From Actinoplanes utahensis (GTDB lineage Bacteria > Actinomycetota > Actinomycetes > Mycobacteriales > Micromonosporaceae), in the NCBI RefSeq assembly GCF_016862455.1, contig NZ_BOMZ01000105.1, positions 1 to 64,000 of the forward strand: a stretch of 64,000 bases of DNA, given 5' to 3'. The notes under the pieces are model-generated. The model saw only the letters and a program-made list of their open reading frames with translations, was not told the origin of the DNA and searched no databases. Below, one piece after another: positions 41,804 to 50,719 of this stretch. Numbering within the stretch: position 1 is the first letter of the stretch; the number at the start of each line of letters is the position of its first letter. The translations under genes were made by a program, and so were the position numbers.

Positions 41804-43204
41804 CTACACGCTCGCGCGCAGGTCGGCGAGGCGTTCCTGAAGGACGGCGGCCCGGGCCGCGGAGATGCCCCGCTCGTCGAGCCGCTGGCGGACCTTGCGG
41901 CGCAGCTGGTCGATCTGTTCGGTGACGGCGGCGCCGTCCTCCGGATCGATCAGGCGCAGCAGGTTCTTGAAGTCGAGGGCCACGTCGGCGCGGATCTCCC
42001 CGTTGGCCTCGCCCTCCTCGACGGCGACCCGGACCCGGCTCACGGCGGCGTCCACGTTCAGCGGAGGTCGTGTCGTCGGCGTCTCCCGCGCGGCGGTCAC
42101 CTCCACCTCCGGGGAGGCGTCCGGCGGCGCCGGGACGGCGGACGCGGACGCGGTCGAGGCCGAGGTGGTGGTCACGACGATGGGCTGGGCGAACTCGGGC
42201 TCGCGGTCCGGCGAGCCGACCGCGTTGACCACCGCCACGACGACGACACCGGTCATCACCAGGACGGCCCCCACCGCCGCCCGGCGGACCGGTGGCGAGG
42301 ACGCCCGGCGGTAGGACGGCAGCACCTTGGCGTGCCCGGTCGGCGGGCGGCCGGGCAGCGGGATGGTGAGCCGGGCCGGGGCGGACGGGATCAGCCGGGA
42401 CAGGATCCGGCGGGCCTGCGCGGCGGACGGGCGATGCGCCGGGTCCTCGTCGAGACAGCGCATGATCAGCTCGCGGAGGCGGGCGGGCAGCGTCTCCGGC
42501 AGCGGGGTGGGCCCGTGCGCCTGGGCGGCGGCCAGCTCCTCCCAGGTGTTGACGTCGTAGGGCGGCTCGCCGGTCACCATCTCGAACAGCAGCACGCCGA
42601 GGCCGTACAGGTCGGTGGCGGGTTCGGCGGGTTTGCCGTCCAGGCGTTCCGGCGCCGCGTAGGCGGGGGTGCCGAAACTCGCGCCGGTCTCGTCGTCGTC
42701 CGGCTCGCCGGCGGCCGCGCTGATCCCGAAGTCGAGCAGTTTGACCCCGCCCGGGCAGAGCATCACGTTGCCCGGCTTGATGTCGCGGTGCACCACCCCG
42801 GCGGCGTGTGCCGCGGCGAGGGCCTCGGCGACGGCGGTGCCGATCGACACCGCCTCGCCCCACGGGATCGGGCCGCCGCTGTCGTGCAGCCGGGCCGCCA
42901 CGGTCTCCCCGCCGAGCAGCTCCATCACCACGAACGGGGCGACCGAGCCGTCCGGGCGGACCGCCTCCCGGTAGTCGTGCACGGCGGCGATGCCCGGATG
43001 CGACAGTCGCGCCGCGAAGCGGGCCTCCCGCCAGGCCAGGTGCGCGGCCCGGGTGTCACCGGCCGGAAGCTTGACCGCGACCGGCCGGTCCAGCAGCTCG
43101 TCGGTGGCCCGCCAGACCTGCGCCATGCCGCCGGTCTCCAACAGGGTGACGAGGCGGTACCGCGAGGCGAGGAGGACGCCCGAGTCCGGCCAAACTTCGT
43201 GCAT
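41804..43204 (-). CDS. Transmembrane Ser/Thr protein kinase
   Basis: A 466-residue Hanks-type kinase. The glycine loop is LLETGGMAQVW, ATP-site Lys45 is in PVAVKLPAG, the catalytic loop is VVHRDIKPGNVML, and DFGISAAAGE and GTPAYAAPERL follow. One membrane segment lies at about residues 305-325 (VGAVLVMTGVVVVAVVNAV). The external part has a Ser/Ala/Pro linker and a helical C-terminus (VRQRLDERGISAARAAVLQE); no PASTA repeats. The ATG at 43204 fits the domain start. It is divergent from a secreted Pro-rich protein gene. Ligand and substrates are unknown. Confidence 0.92.
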   Translation of the reverse strand: MHEVWPDSGVLLASRYRLVTLLETGGMAQVWRATDELLDRPVAVKLPAGDTRAAHLAWREARFAARLSHPGIAAVHDYREAVRPDGSVAPFVVMELLGGETVAARLHDSGGPIPWGEAVSIGTAVAEALAAAHAAGVVHRDIKPGNVMLCPGGVKLLDFGISAAAGEPDDDETGASFGTPAYAAPERLDGKPAEPATDLYGLGVLLFEMVTGEPPYDVNTWEELAAAQAHGPTPLPETLPARLRELIMRCLDEDPAHRPSAAQARRILSRLIPSAPARLTIPLPGRPPTGHAKVLPSYRRASSPPVRRAAVGAVLVMTGVVVVAVVNAVGSPDREPEFAQPIVVTTTSASTASASAVPAPPDASPEVEVTAARETPTTRPPLNVDAAVSRVRVAVEEGEANGEIRADVALDFKNLLRLIDPEDGAAVTEQIDQLRRKVRQRLDERGISAARAAVLQERLADLRASV

Positions 43205-43377
43205 GCCAGGACATTCACCCAGTGCGGCGGGCATGTCAACTCCCGCGAGTGTCGCGGGCGGCGCATCTCACCGTCGATGAGAAATCTGCACGGCAACCGA
43301 TCGGCAACCGCACAGCGCACCGGGCCGCACCCGGCGGTGCGAAACATGGGTGTCACCCGAGCTGAGGAGTTCTCCCC

Positions 43378-44106
43378 ATGCGCATGCGCCGTACCGCTGT
43401 CGCCGTCGCCATCGCCGCGGCCGTCACCGTCTCCACCACCGGCGCCGGTGTCGCCTACGCCGCGCCGTCCGGAGCCTTCGCGAAGGCCGCCGCGGCCAAG
43501 AAGCCGGTGGCCCCCGCCAAGAAGCCCACGACCCCCGCCAAGAAGCCGACGACCCCGGCCCCCACGAAGCCGAAACCCGCGCCGGTCAAGAAGGTCAAGG
43601 CCAACTTCCAGGCCAGCGGTACGATCACCGCCGCCGCCGCTGGGAAGATCACGGTGGCCGTGAAGAGCGGCACCACGGACGTCCGCGGCAAGACCGTCAC
43701 GATGACCGTCGCCCCGACCGCCCAGATCGTGGTGAACGGTAAGAAGGTCAAGGCCGCGTCGCTCGGCGCCGGCCTGAAGGTGTCGATCACCGGCACCCGG
43801 CTGGACAGCGCCTACACCGCCGCCAAGGTCCAGGCGTCCGGGAAGGTGACCGCCCCGAAGCCGACGTCGCCGGCCCCGGTGACCTCGCCGACCACCAGCC
43901 CGTCTCCGTCGGTCTCCACGCCGCCCGCCACGGCCCCGGAGCCGTCCGCGCCGGCCCCGTCCGCGCCGGCCCCGTCCGCGCCGGCCCCGTCGGACTCGGC
44001 CGAGCCTTCCACCCCCGCGGAGACGGCCGCGCCGACCGAGCCGGTCACCGAGCCGACCGCCGAGCCGACCGCCGACGCCCCCGAGGAGGACGAAGAGGGC
44101 GCGTGA
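43378..44106 (+). CDS. Secreted protein with a small beta domain and Pro/Ala-rich flanks
   Basis: A 242-residue exported protein. The signal peptide is about 28 residues (VAVAIAAAVTVSTTGAGVAYA). A Lys/Pro-rich stretch with PAKKPTT repeats follows. Residues about 75-150 form a compact beta-rich domain (QASGTITAAAAGKITVAVKS, VTMTVAPTAQIVVNGKKV) resembling DUF5666-type domains. The rest is a Pro/Ser/Ala tail with APAPSAP repeats and an acidic end (EEDEEGA). GAGGAG precedes the ATG. Its position next to a membrane kinase may mean a shared envelope role. A strong terminator follows. Confidence 0.7.
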   Translation: MRMRRTAVAVAIAAAVTVSTTGAGVAYAAPSGAFAKAAAAKKPVAPAKKPTTPAKKPTTPAPTKPKPAPVKKVKANFQASGTITAAAAGKITVAVKSGTTDVRGKTVTMTVAPTAQIVVNGKKVKAASLGAGLKVSITGTRLDSAYTAAKVQASGKVTAPKPTSPAPVTSPTTSPSPSVSTPPATAPEPSAPAPSAPAPSAPAPSDSAEPSTPAETAAPTEPVTEPTAEPTADAPEEDEEGA

Positions 44107-44119
44107 GCCCCCGCGACCA

Positions 44120-44174
44120 CCGGTGACCGGTACGCCCCACCCGCCATGACAAGCCGGGGCGTGCCGGTCACCGG
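44120..44174 (+). terminator. Terminator after the secreted protein gene
   Basis: A 19-bp stem with one G-T pair (CCGGTGACCGGTACGCCCC with GGGGCGTGCCGGTCACCGG) and a 17-base loop, followed by CGTTTTCG. Confidence 0.87.
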
Positions 44175-44247
44175 CGTTTTCGCTAAGGACCCGGCGGTCG
44201 CGGTCGATTGCAGCCGGGGACGGCCGGAGTAGAACGGGAGAGTCGGC

Positions 44248-46086
44248 ATGCCCTCAGCGGTGCGCGCCCCACTGCGGCAGGACCCCGTCCTGATCCTGCT
44301 CGCGGCGGCAGGTCTCCTGGTGCTCGGCGGCTTCCTGCTGGACGTGGGCCCGCCCCGCCGGCAGATCCTGGCCGGCTGGACGATCGCCCCGATCCTCGAC
44401 CTGCTGCAGTTCTGGCTGTCCCGCCGGGTCTACCGGCTGCCCGGGCTGCCGTTGCACGCCCGCCGGTTCTGGCAGGCGGTGGCCGCGGGCGGGCTGATCT
44501 TCTGCGCCGGTGACGTGACACAGCTGGTGAGCGTCGTCCTCGGCCCGGAGACCGACGAGATCGTCTTCCACCCGGCGCAGTCGGTCGCGGTGATGCTCGG
44601 CGTCGCGGTGGTGTTCGTGGTCGCGCTGATCCAGCGCCCGGACCGGCGCTGGCCGTCCCGGGACTGGAACCGGCTGCTGCTCGACACCGGGATCGTCAGC
44701 AGCTCCGCCGGCGTGGTGGCCTGGTGCCTGATGACCCGGCCCGGCCTGGCCCAGGTGGGTCCGGCCGACTACCTGGTGGCGGTCTTCGGCTGTGCCGTGG
44801 TGCTGTGCGGTGTGTTCGTCTCGGTGCGCTGCGGTCTGAGCGGGGAGGCACCGCTGACCCCGGCCTCGGCGGTCGCCCTGGTGGCGTCCACGGTGCTGAT
44901 CGCGGTGGCGAGCGTGATGCTGCCGGAGTCGGCGAGCACCGGTGTGCAGATGGCGGTGCTGGTCATCCCGTTCTTCGTGGTGCTCGCCGGGCCCCGGATC
45001 CAGGAGCTGCACGGCGTCGAGGGGCTGGACGGCCTGCAGTGGTGGGGATGGGCGTCGCGGCGGCGGTACGCCCTCCTGCCGTACGCCGGAACCGTGATCT
45101 GCGCCGTCGCCCTGGTGATCGTCCTCGCGGTGCAGGGTCTCGGGGTCTCCGCCTGGGGCGCCCTGGCCGGGCTGCTGGTCAACGTGGCCCTGGTGGTGGC
45201 CCGGCAGGTGGTGGCGCTGACCGAGAACAACCGCCTGCTCGGCGAGATCCGCAACCGGGAGCAGCGGCTCACCTCGCTGCTGGAGCACTCCAGCGAGATC
45301 ATCTCGATCGCTTCGGCGAACGGGGACTTCCAGTACGTCAGCCCGGCGGTGGAACGGATCCTCGGGCACCCGGTGGCGTCCGTGATGGGCCGTTGCGCCC
45401 TGGACATCCTGCACCGGCAGGACCGGGCCCGCCTCCAGGACGAGCTGGACCGCCTGTACGGCACGCCCGGCGCGGAACTGACCTACCAGGGCCGGTACCG
45501 GCACGCCGACGGATCGTGGCGGTGGCTCGAGGTGGTGTCGGTGAACCTCACCGACAAGCGCGGCATCGGCGGCGTGGTCTGCAACTCCCGCGACGTCACC
45601 GAGTCCCGGGAGCTGCACGAACGGCTCAGCTACCAGGCCGGGCACGACGAGCTGACCGGGCTGGCGAACCGGCGCGAGTTCACCGCGGCGATGGCCGCGC
45701 GCGCCGGGGACGTCACGGTGCTGCTGATCGACCTCAACGGCTTCAAACAGATCAACGACACGTACGGCCACGCCGCCGGCGACGGGATCCTGCGCCACGT
45801 GGCCGGGCTGTTGCGCTCCTGTGCGGGCCCCGGCGACGTCCCGGCCCGGCTGGGCGGCGACGAGTTCGCGGTGCTGGCCGGTGGGGACGCGGCGGCGGGC
45901 GAACGGCTCGCCGGCCGGTTGCGGGCCGCGCTGCGGGCCCCGGCCGAGGCCGGCGGCCGGCCGCTGCGGGTGGGCGCCAGCATCGGGGTCGCCACCGGGC
46001 CGGCGGCCGAGCCGGATCAGCTGCTCAACGCCGCGGACTTGCGGATGTACGAGGAGAAACAGCAGACCCGGGCGTACACGTCATGA
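44248..46086 (+). CDS. Membrane diguanylate cyclase with PAS domain
   Basis: A 612-residue protein with about eight to nine membrane segments in residues 10-325. A PAS domain lies at about 345-450 (RLTSLLEHSSEIISIASANG, YRHADGSWRWLEVV). A GGDEF domain lies at about 455-610, with DELTGLANRREF and an intact active site (RLGGDEFAVLAGG), so c-di-GMP synthesis is expected. The membrane part is probably a sensor. Its stop overlaps the ATG of a GGDEF-EAL gene by 4 bp, so the two probably tune the same c-di-GMP pool. Confidence 0.9.
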   Translation: MPSAVRAPLRQDPVLILLAAAGLLVLGGFLLDVGPPRRQILAGWTIAPILDLLQFWLSRRVYRLPGLPLHARRFWQAVAAGGLIFCAGDVTQLVSVVLGPETDEIVFHPAQSVAVMLGVAVVFVVALIQRPDRRWPSRDWNRLLLDTGIVSSSAGVVAWCLMTRPGLAQVGPADYLVAVFGCAVVLCGVFVSVRCGLSGEAPLTPASAVALVASTVLIAVASVMLPESASTGVQMAVLVIPFFVVLAGPRIQELHGVEGLDGLQWWGWASRRRYALLPYAGTVICAVALVIVLAVQGLGVSAWGALAGLLVNVALVVARQVVALTENNRLLGEIRNREQRLTSLLEHSSEIISIASANGDFQYVSPAVERILGHPVASVMGRCALDILHRQDRARLQDELDRLYGTPGAELTYQGRYRHADGSWRWLEVVSVNLTDKRGIGGVVCNSRDVTESRELHERLSYQAGHDELTGLANRREFTAAMAARAGDVTVLLIDLNGFKQINDTYGHAAGDGILRHVAGLLRSCAGPGDVPARLGGDEFAVLAGGDAAAGERLAGRLRAALRAPAEAGGRPLRVGASIGVATGPAAEPDQLLNAADLRMYEEKQQTRAYTS

Positions 46087-48365
46087 GACGCCACACCGTC
46101 GCCACCGCCGCGATCTGCCTGCTCGGCACCCTCTGGTACCTGTGCTGGGTCGCCTTCACGCCCGGCCCGGTCGCCGTCGGCTACCTGTTCATGCCGCTGT
46201 CCATGGGGATCGCCGGCCTCGCCGCGCGCTCGCTGCGCCGGGCGGTCCCACCGGCCCCGGCCGGCCGCCGGTTCTGGGTGCTGCTGGAGATCTGCTGCTA
46301 CCTGTTCGCGGCCGGGTTCACGCTGCTGGCCGTGGCGGCGGTGCGGACCGCCCCGGAGATGCCCGCGATGCCCCCGGCCGGCGCCGCGCTGATCGGCACC
46401 GGCGTGCTCGTGGCGATGTGGGGCGTGGCCCAGGTGCCGCTCGGGGTGACGAGCTGGTACGAACGCGGCAAGCAGTGGCTGGACCGGACCATCGCGTTCC
46501 TCGGCTGTGTCACCGTGCTGTGGCATTTCGGCATCTCCCCGATGATCTGGGCGTCCGAGCCGTGGACCGCGTCGGCGGTGTCGGTGCTGTTGCTGGCCTG
46601 CCTGTTCGCGGCCGGCTCGATCACCAAGGTGGCGTACATCGCGGGCGGGCCGGTGGACCGGACCGCGATGCGGCTGGTCGCCTCGACCGGTCTGGGTGCG
46701 GCCGCGGTGGCGCTGCTCGCCGTCCTCGGCGGCTACCACGGCATCCTGCCCGGGCAGGCGGTGTGCATGCCGGTCTGCGGCCTGCTGATCGCGCTCGCCG
46801 CCCGCCGGCAGATGCGCGCCGCGGTCGAGGCCCCGCGCGGCGCCGCCAACGTCTGGCTGCCCTATCTGGCGGTGCTGGCCGTCGACGTCCCGGTCGTCGA
46901 CGTGCTGATCCGCGCACGCTTCTGGGCGCCCGGCGTCCCGGAGGGCCGGTTGATGGTGGCGGCGGCGGTCGTCGTCACGGGCCTCGTCGCGGTCCGGCAG
47001 TACGTGGTGTTCCGGGAGAACACCCGGCTGCTGCGGGAGAAGCAGGAGTCGGAGGCGCGGCTGCGGCACGAGGCCACCCACGACCCGCTGACCGGCCTGG
47101 CCAACCGGGCCCTGTTCCGCCGGAGTCTGGAGGCCGCCCTGGCGACCGGCCCGGCCACGGTGGTGCTGGCCGACCTGGACGAGTTCAAGACGGTCAACGA
47201 CTCGCTCGGCCACGACGCCGGGGACGGGCTCCTGGTCGCCTTCGCCGACGTGCTGCGGGCGGCGGCCGGCCCGGGCGCCGAGGTGGCCCGGCTGGCCGGC
47301 GACGAGTTCGCGGTGCTGCTGCCCGGCGACACGGCCGGTGAGGCGGTCGCGGAGCGGATCACCGCCGCGACCGCGCTGCCGCTCGGCGAGCAGCGGCTGC
47401 TCGTGCAGTTCAGCGCCGGCCTGGCGACCGCGGCGCGGGGCACGCCGGCGAGCCGGTTGCTGCGCGGCGCCGACGCCGCCCTCTACGCCGCCAAGCAGCG
47501 CGGGCGGGCCAACTGGGTACGGTACGCCGACGGCATGGAACGGCCCGCGTCGGCGCACGCCCGGCTCGGCGGCGACCTGCGAAGGGCTCTGGACGCCGGC
47601 GAGTTCCGGCTCGTCTACCAGCCGATCGTGGACCTCCGCGACGGCCGGATCACCGGCGTGGAGGCGCTGGTCCGCTGGGAGCACCCGGACCGGGGGCTGG
47701 TGTCGCCGGCCGAGTTCATCCCGGCCGCGGAACGTACCGGCCTGATCGTGCCGCTGGGCCGCTGGGTGCTGCGCGAGACCTGCCGGCAGGCGGCCGCGTG
47801 GATCGCCGCGTTCGGCCCGGACGTGCTGGACAAGGCCGCCCCGAACGTGTCGGTGCGCCAGCTGCACGACCCGGACTTCGCCGCCGACGTGGCCGCCGCC
47901 GTCGCGGACTCCGGCCTGCCCGCGAACCGCCTGGTGCTGGAACTGACCGAGTCGGCGGTGCTGCGCGGCCAGCAGGTGTCCCGGGTGCTGCACGAGGTAC
48001 ACGCCATGGGGGTACGGCTGGCGCTCGACGACTTCGGCACCGGCGAGTCGTCGCTGAGCCTGCTGCGCGCGTTCCCGGCGGCGATCGTGAAGCTCGACAA
48101 GTCGTTCGTCGACGGCATCGAGCTGGACGAGCCGGGCACCCCGGCGGCCGAGGCCCGGCAGGCGGTGGCCCGCGCGGTGGTGCAGCTCGCCGGCGCTCTC
48201 GGCCTGGACACGGTGGCCGAGGGCATCGAGAACCAGGAGCAGGCGGACCGGCTGCGCCGGCTCGGTTACACCGTCGGGCAGGGTTACCACCTGGGCCGGC
48301 CGATGCCGGCCGAGCAGCTCACCGAGATCTTCGCGGCCCGGCGCCGGGTGGCCGCCGCGGCGTGA
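46083..48365 (+). CDS. Membrane GGDEF-EAL protein
   Basis: A 760-residue protein. Membrane segments fill residues about 5-310. The GGDEF domain (about 335-480) has DPLTGLANRALF, but the active site reads RLAGDEFAVL (AGDEF). The EAL domain (about 495-750) keeps catalytic motifs: EALVRWEHP, ELTESAV, the DDFGTGESS loop, VKLDKSFVDG and VAEGIE. Phosphodiesterase activity is therefore likely, while cyclase activity is less certain. The gene is translationally coupled to the diguanylate cyclase upstream. The layout with EAL last is typical of c-di-GMP regulators in actinomycetes. Confidence 0.9.
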   Translation: MRRHTVATAAICLLGTLWYLCWVAFTPGPVAVGYLFMPLSMGIAGLAARSLRRAVPPAPAGRRFWVLLEICCYLFAAGFTLLAVAAVRTAPEMPAMPPAGAALIGTGVLVAMWGVAQVPLGVTSWYERGKQWLDRTIAFLGCVTVLWHFGISPMIWASEPWTASAVSVLLLACLFAAGSITKVAYIAGGPVDRTAMRLVASTGLGAAAVALLAVLGGYHGILPGQAVCMPVCGLLIALAARRQMRAAVEAPRGAANVWLPYLAVLAVDVPVVDVLIRARFWAPGVPEGRLMVAAAVVVTGLVAVRQYVVFRENTRLLREKQESEARLRHEATHDPLTGLANRALFRRSLEAALATGPATVVLADLDEFKTVNDSLGHDAGDGLLVAFADVLRAAAGPGAEVARLAGDEFAVLLPGDTAGEAVAERITAATALPLGEQRLLVQFSAGLATAARGTPASRLLRGADAALYAAKQRGRANWVRYADGMERPASAHARLGGDLRRALDAGEFRLVYQPIVDLRDGRITGVEALVRWEHPDRGLVSPAEFIPAAERTGLIVPLGRWVLRETCRQAAAWIAAFGPDVLDKAAPNVSVRQLHDPDFAADVAAAVADSGLPANRLVLELTESAVLRGQQVSRVLHEVHAMGVRLALDDFGTGESSLSLLRAFPAAIVKLDKSFVDGIELDEPGTPAAEARQAVARAVVQLAGALGLDTVAEGIENQEQADRLRRLGYTVGQGYHLGRPMPAEQLTEIFAARRRVAAAA

Positions 48366-48386
48366 GATCCCGCTATCGTACGGCCC

Positions 48387-48896
48387 ATGGACGCGGCCGA
48401 CGACGCAACGAGCACTGCCCGGTCGCTGCGCGAGTGGCTGGAGCGGGTCACCTTCGCCGACCTGCCCGAGGGCGAGGCCACCGCGCGGATCACCGACGAG
48501 ATCGCGAAATGGGCCGACTGGCAGGGCTGGCGTGTCTACCGGCGGGCGCCGAGCGTCTTCCCGCTGCCCCCGCCGCTGCGCGGGAAGTCGGTGCTCGACG
48601 TCGCGTGCGCGCGGCCGAGCGGCCCGCCGATCGCGATCGAGGTGGACCGCACCGACCGGCAGCGCACCGTCGACAAGCTGCTCGCCGAGGCCGCCGCCGG
48701 ACGGGTCGCGATCTGGGTGCGCTGGGGCGCCGGCCCGTTCCCGCCGCCGCCGGTTCCGGTGCATCTGGTGGTCCTGGAGGCTGCCCGGCGGTCCGGCCGA
48801 TGGCATACGGTGTCGGCGCGGCCCGCGCCACGCCATTCCGGGGCGGTCACCGCCGCAGAGACCGTGCACGCCGAGGAGCTGCCGTGGGAACCGTGA
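48387..48896 (+). CDS. Hypothetical protein, possibly PD-(D/E)XK-like
   Basis: A 169-residue cytoplasmic protein. The N-terminal part is helical. The centre has LDVACARPSGPPIAIEVDRT followed by a charged helix and the strand RVAIWVRWG. An Asp about 13 residues before an I-E-V-D strand is reminiscent of the PD-(D/E)XK nuclease core, but the lysine is not clear, so this is only a hint. TATCGT at 48374-48379 lies seven bases before the ATG and no ribosome site is seen: a possible leaderless gene. It overlaps the next gene. Confidence 0.55.
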   Translation: MDAADDATSTARSLREWLERVTFADLPEGEATARITDEIAKWADWQGWRVYRRAPSVFPLPPPLRGKSVLDVACARPSGPPIAIEVDRTDRQRTVDKLLAEAAAGRVAIWVRWGAGPFPPPPVPVHLVVLEAARRSGRWHTVSARPAPRHSGAVTAAETVHAEELPWEP

Positions 48897-49753
48897 CCGA
48901 GAGCCCGTACCGACTCGCCTGGCGGGTGACCGAGCCGCTGCACGCGATGGTCTACTTCGTGCCCGAGGCCCCGGAGCGGTACGCCGCGTTCGGCCTGGAT
49001 CCGATGGACGGCTACTTCGCCTCCCGGGCGGCCGCGTTCGGGCCGGTCGGCCCGGGCCCGGTGATCGCCACCTTCTACAACTTCAGCCCGCGCCGGGTGC
49101 GCCGCGCGCTGCCGTCGGCCTGGGCGAAGGCCACTCCGGAGCAGCTCGTCGCGGCCCGCCTGGACGCCGCGGACGCGGCCCTGACCCGCGGCCTGGGCGC
49201 CGAGGTGCTCGGCGGCCCCGAGGTGGCGGAGGCGGCCGCGCTGGCCCGCACCGCGGCGCTGGCCGCGAGCGAGCAGCCGCACGGCCGGCCGTTGTTCGCC
49301 GCGCACGCCGATCTGCCCTGGCCGGAGCAGCCGCATCTGGTGCTCTTCCACGCGCAGATGCTGCTCCGCGAGTTCCGGGGTGACGGGCACGTGGCGGCGC
49401 TCGTCGCGGCCGGGATCGGCGGGCTCGACGCGATCGTGCTGCACGCCGCCAGCGGCGAGATCGAGCCGCGGTTCCTCCAGGCGACCCGCGGCTGGGGCCG
49501 GGAGGCGTGGGCCGCCGCCGAGGACGACCTGCGCGGCCGGGGGCTGCTGGGGGAGAGCGGGCTGACCGAGGCCGGGGTCCGGCTGCGGGCCGGGCTGGAG
49601 GAGACGACCGACCGGCTGGCCGAGCCGGCGTACCGGGTTCTCGGCGAGGAGGGGTGCCTGCGGCTGGCCGCCCTGACCCGGCCGTTGAGCCGCACGGTGG
49701 TGAAGGCGGGCCTGCTGAATCCGGCCACCCTGGTTGAGGCTAATCGGCGGTGA
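48884..49753 (+). CDS. SCO6745-family protein (SalK-like)
   Basis: A 289-residue protein resembling actinobacterial SCO6745/SalK proteins: an N-terminal RVTEPLHAMVYFVPEAPERY, DGYFASRAAAFGPVGPGPVI, FYNFSPRRVRRALPSAW, and a C-terminal helical part with winged-helix character (LGESGLTEAGVRLRAGLEE). The family is widespread in actinomycetes without an established function. I use the GTG at 48884 (GAGGAG five bases upstream); the GTG at 48893, overlapping the previous stop as GTGA, is the alternative. Confidence 0.7.
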   Translation: MGTVTESPYRLAWRVTEPLHAMVYFVPEAPERYAAFGLDPMDGYFASRAAAFGPVGPGPVIATFYNFSPRRVRRALPSAWAKATPEQLVAARLDAADAALTRGLGAEVLGGPEVAEAAALARTAALAASEQPHGRPLFAAHADLPWPEQPHLVLFHAQMLLREFRGDGHVAALVAAGIGGLDAIVLHAASGEIEPRFLQATRGWGREAWAAAEDDLRGRGLLGESGLTEAGVRLRAGLEETTDRLAEPAYRVLGEEGCLRLAALTRPLSRTVVKAGLLNPATLVEANRR

Positions 49754-49819
49754 GAGTGCTAACTCATCGTCTCGCCGGAATCGTTTGCCGGAGAGTAGTC
49801 AGTACGTCACGCTAGGTGC

Positions 49820-50596
49820 GTGACACAACATCAGCGGAGACACCCGGCGTCCTGGTGGGCGCAGTTCCAAGAGGCCTCCGAGCGGTTCGACGCCGCTTAC
49901 CTGACCGAGGGGTTGGGTGACCTGATAAACGCGAAGATCAGCTCGCAGTTGCTGCGCCGGGAGGCGGAGATCGCCACCGATGTGGTGGTCCGGCACCTCA
50001 ACAAGCCGCAGAGCGAGGAGCTGGCCGATCGTTCGCAGAAGGGAGTGGAGCGGCTGATCGCCACGGTGGAGCGGCTCGCGGAGCGGGCCGGTGAGGCGTT
50101 CTCCCTCGCCGAGGTCCATGCGGTCTGCCACCTGCTGGAGGGGCGGTTCGGTGACGCCGCGCACGCGGCCGAGGAGTTCCTCAAGACCCAGCAGATCCTG
50201 CGGATCTTCGTCGGCGCGATGCGGATGGAGCGGTTCGACGGTGACGTGGCGGTCCGGATGCTGGCGGCCGGGCATGAGCCGGCGGCGGCCATGCACTCCG
50301 GCATGATCATCGGTAAGTACAGCTGGTGGCCCGCCTGGCTCATCAAGATCGTCACGGAGCGGGCGATGGCCGGGCACCTGGACGACGAGATGATCGCCGC
50401 CCTCGACCGGTGCGCCTACGCGACGCTCAGTCCCGCCCAGTCCCGCATCGCGCGCCGCCTGCTCGAGGGGGAGGAGGCGCTGGTCGACGCCTCGGCGGGC
50501 CGCCTGGAGGCCCTGGGCGAGGCCGACGCCGCCGAGAAACTCCGCAAGGGCGACCTGACCGCCGTCGCCCTCGCCGCCCGTCTCATCCCCGTCTGA
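49820..50596 (+). CDS. Hypothetical mostly helical protein
   Basis: A 258-residue cytoplasmic protein beginning at GTG with no Shine-Dalgarno. The sequence is mainly amphipathic helices (SQKGVERLIATVERLAERAG, FSLAEVHAVCHLLEGRF). A hydrophobic-aromatic patch in the middle (IGKYSWWPAWLIKIV) could contact a membrane or partner. No family is recognised. It ends just before a bidirectional hairpin. Confidence 0.6.
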   Translation: MTQHQRRHPASWWAQFQEASERFDAAYLTEGLGDLINAKISSQLLRREAEIATDVVVRHLNKPQSEELADRSQKGVERLIATVERLAERAGEAFSLAEVHAVCHLLEGRFGDAAHAAEEFLKTQQILRIFVGAMRMERFDGDVAVRMLAAGHEPAAAMHSGMIIGKYSWWPAWLIKIVTERAMAGHLDDEMIAALDRCAYATLSPAQSRIARRLLEGEEALVDASAGRLEALGEADAAEKLRKGDLTAVALAARLIPV

Positions 50597-50597
50597 C

Positions 50598-50715
50598 CTC
50601 CGAGCGCGTGTGGAGCCGGGCCGTCCGGGGCGCCCGAAGCACGCACGCGGGGTGGTGACCGTGCGCGTGTGGAGCCGGGCCGTCCAGCGCGCCCCAGCTC
50701 CACACGCGCTCGGAG
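50598..50715. terminator. Bidirectional inverted repeat with a duplicated arm
   Basis: CTCCGAGCGCGTGTGGAG at 50598-50615 is the exact reverse complement of 50698-50715. A second copy of the left-arm core (GCGCGTGTGGAGCCGGGCCG) lies at about 50663-50682 and can form a shorter, probably preferred hairpin with the same right arm. It sits between convergent stops at 50596 (+) and 50720 (-). Confidence 0.75.
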
Positions 50716-50719
50716 GCGG

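Noticed and set aside
49754-49762. Half of a CIRCE element (GAGTGCTAA) before the gene at 49820
   Set aside because: The partner arm TTAGCACTC is missing at the required spacing and no chaperone gene follows.
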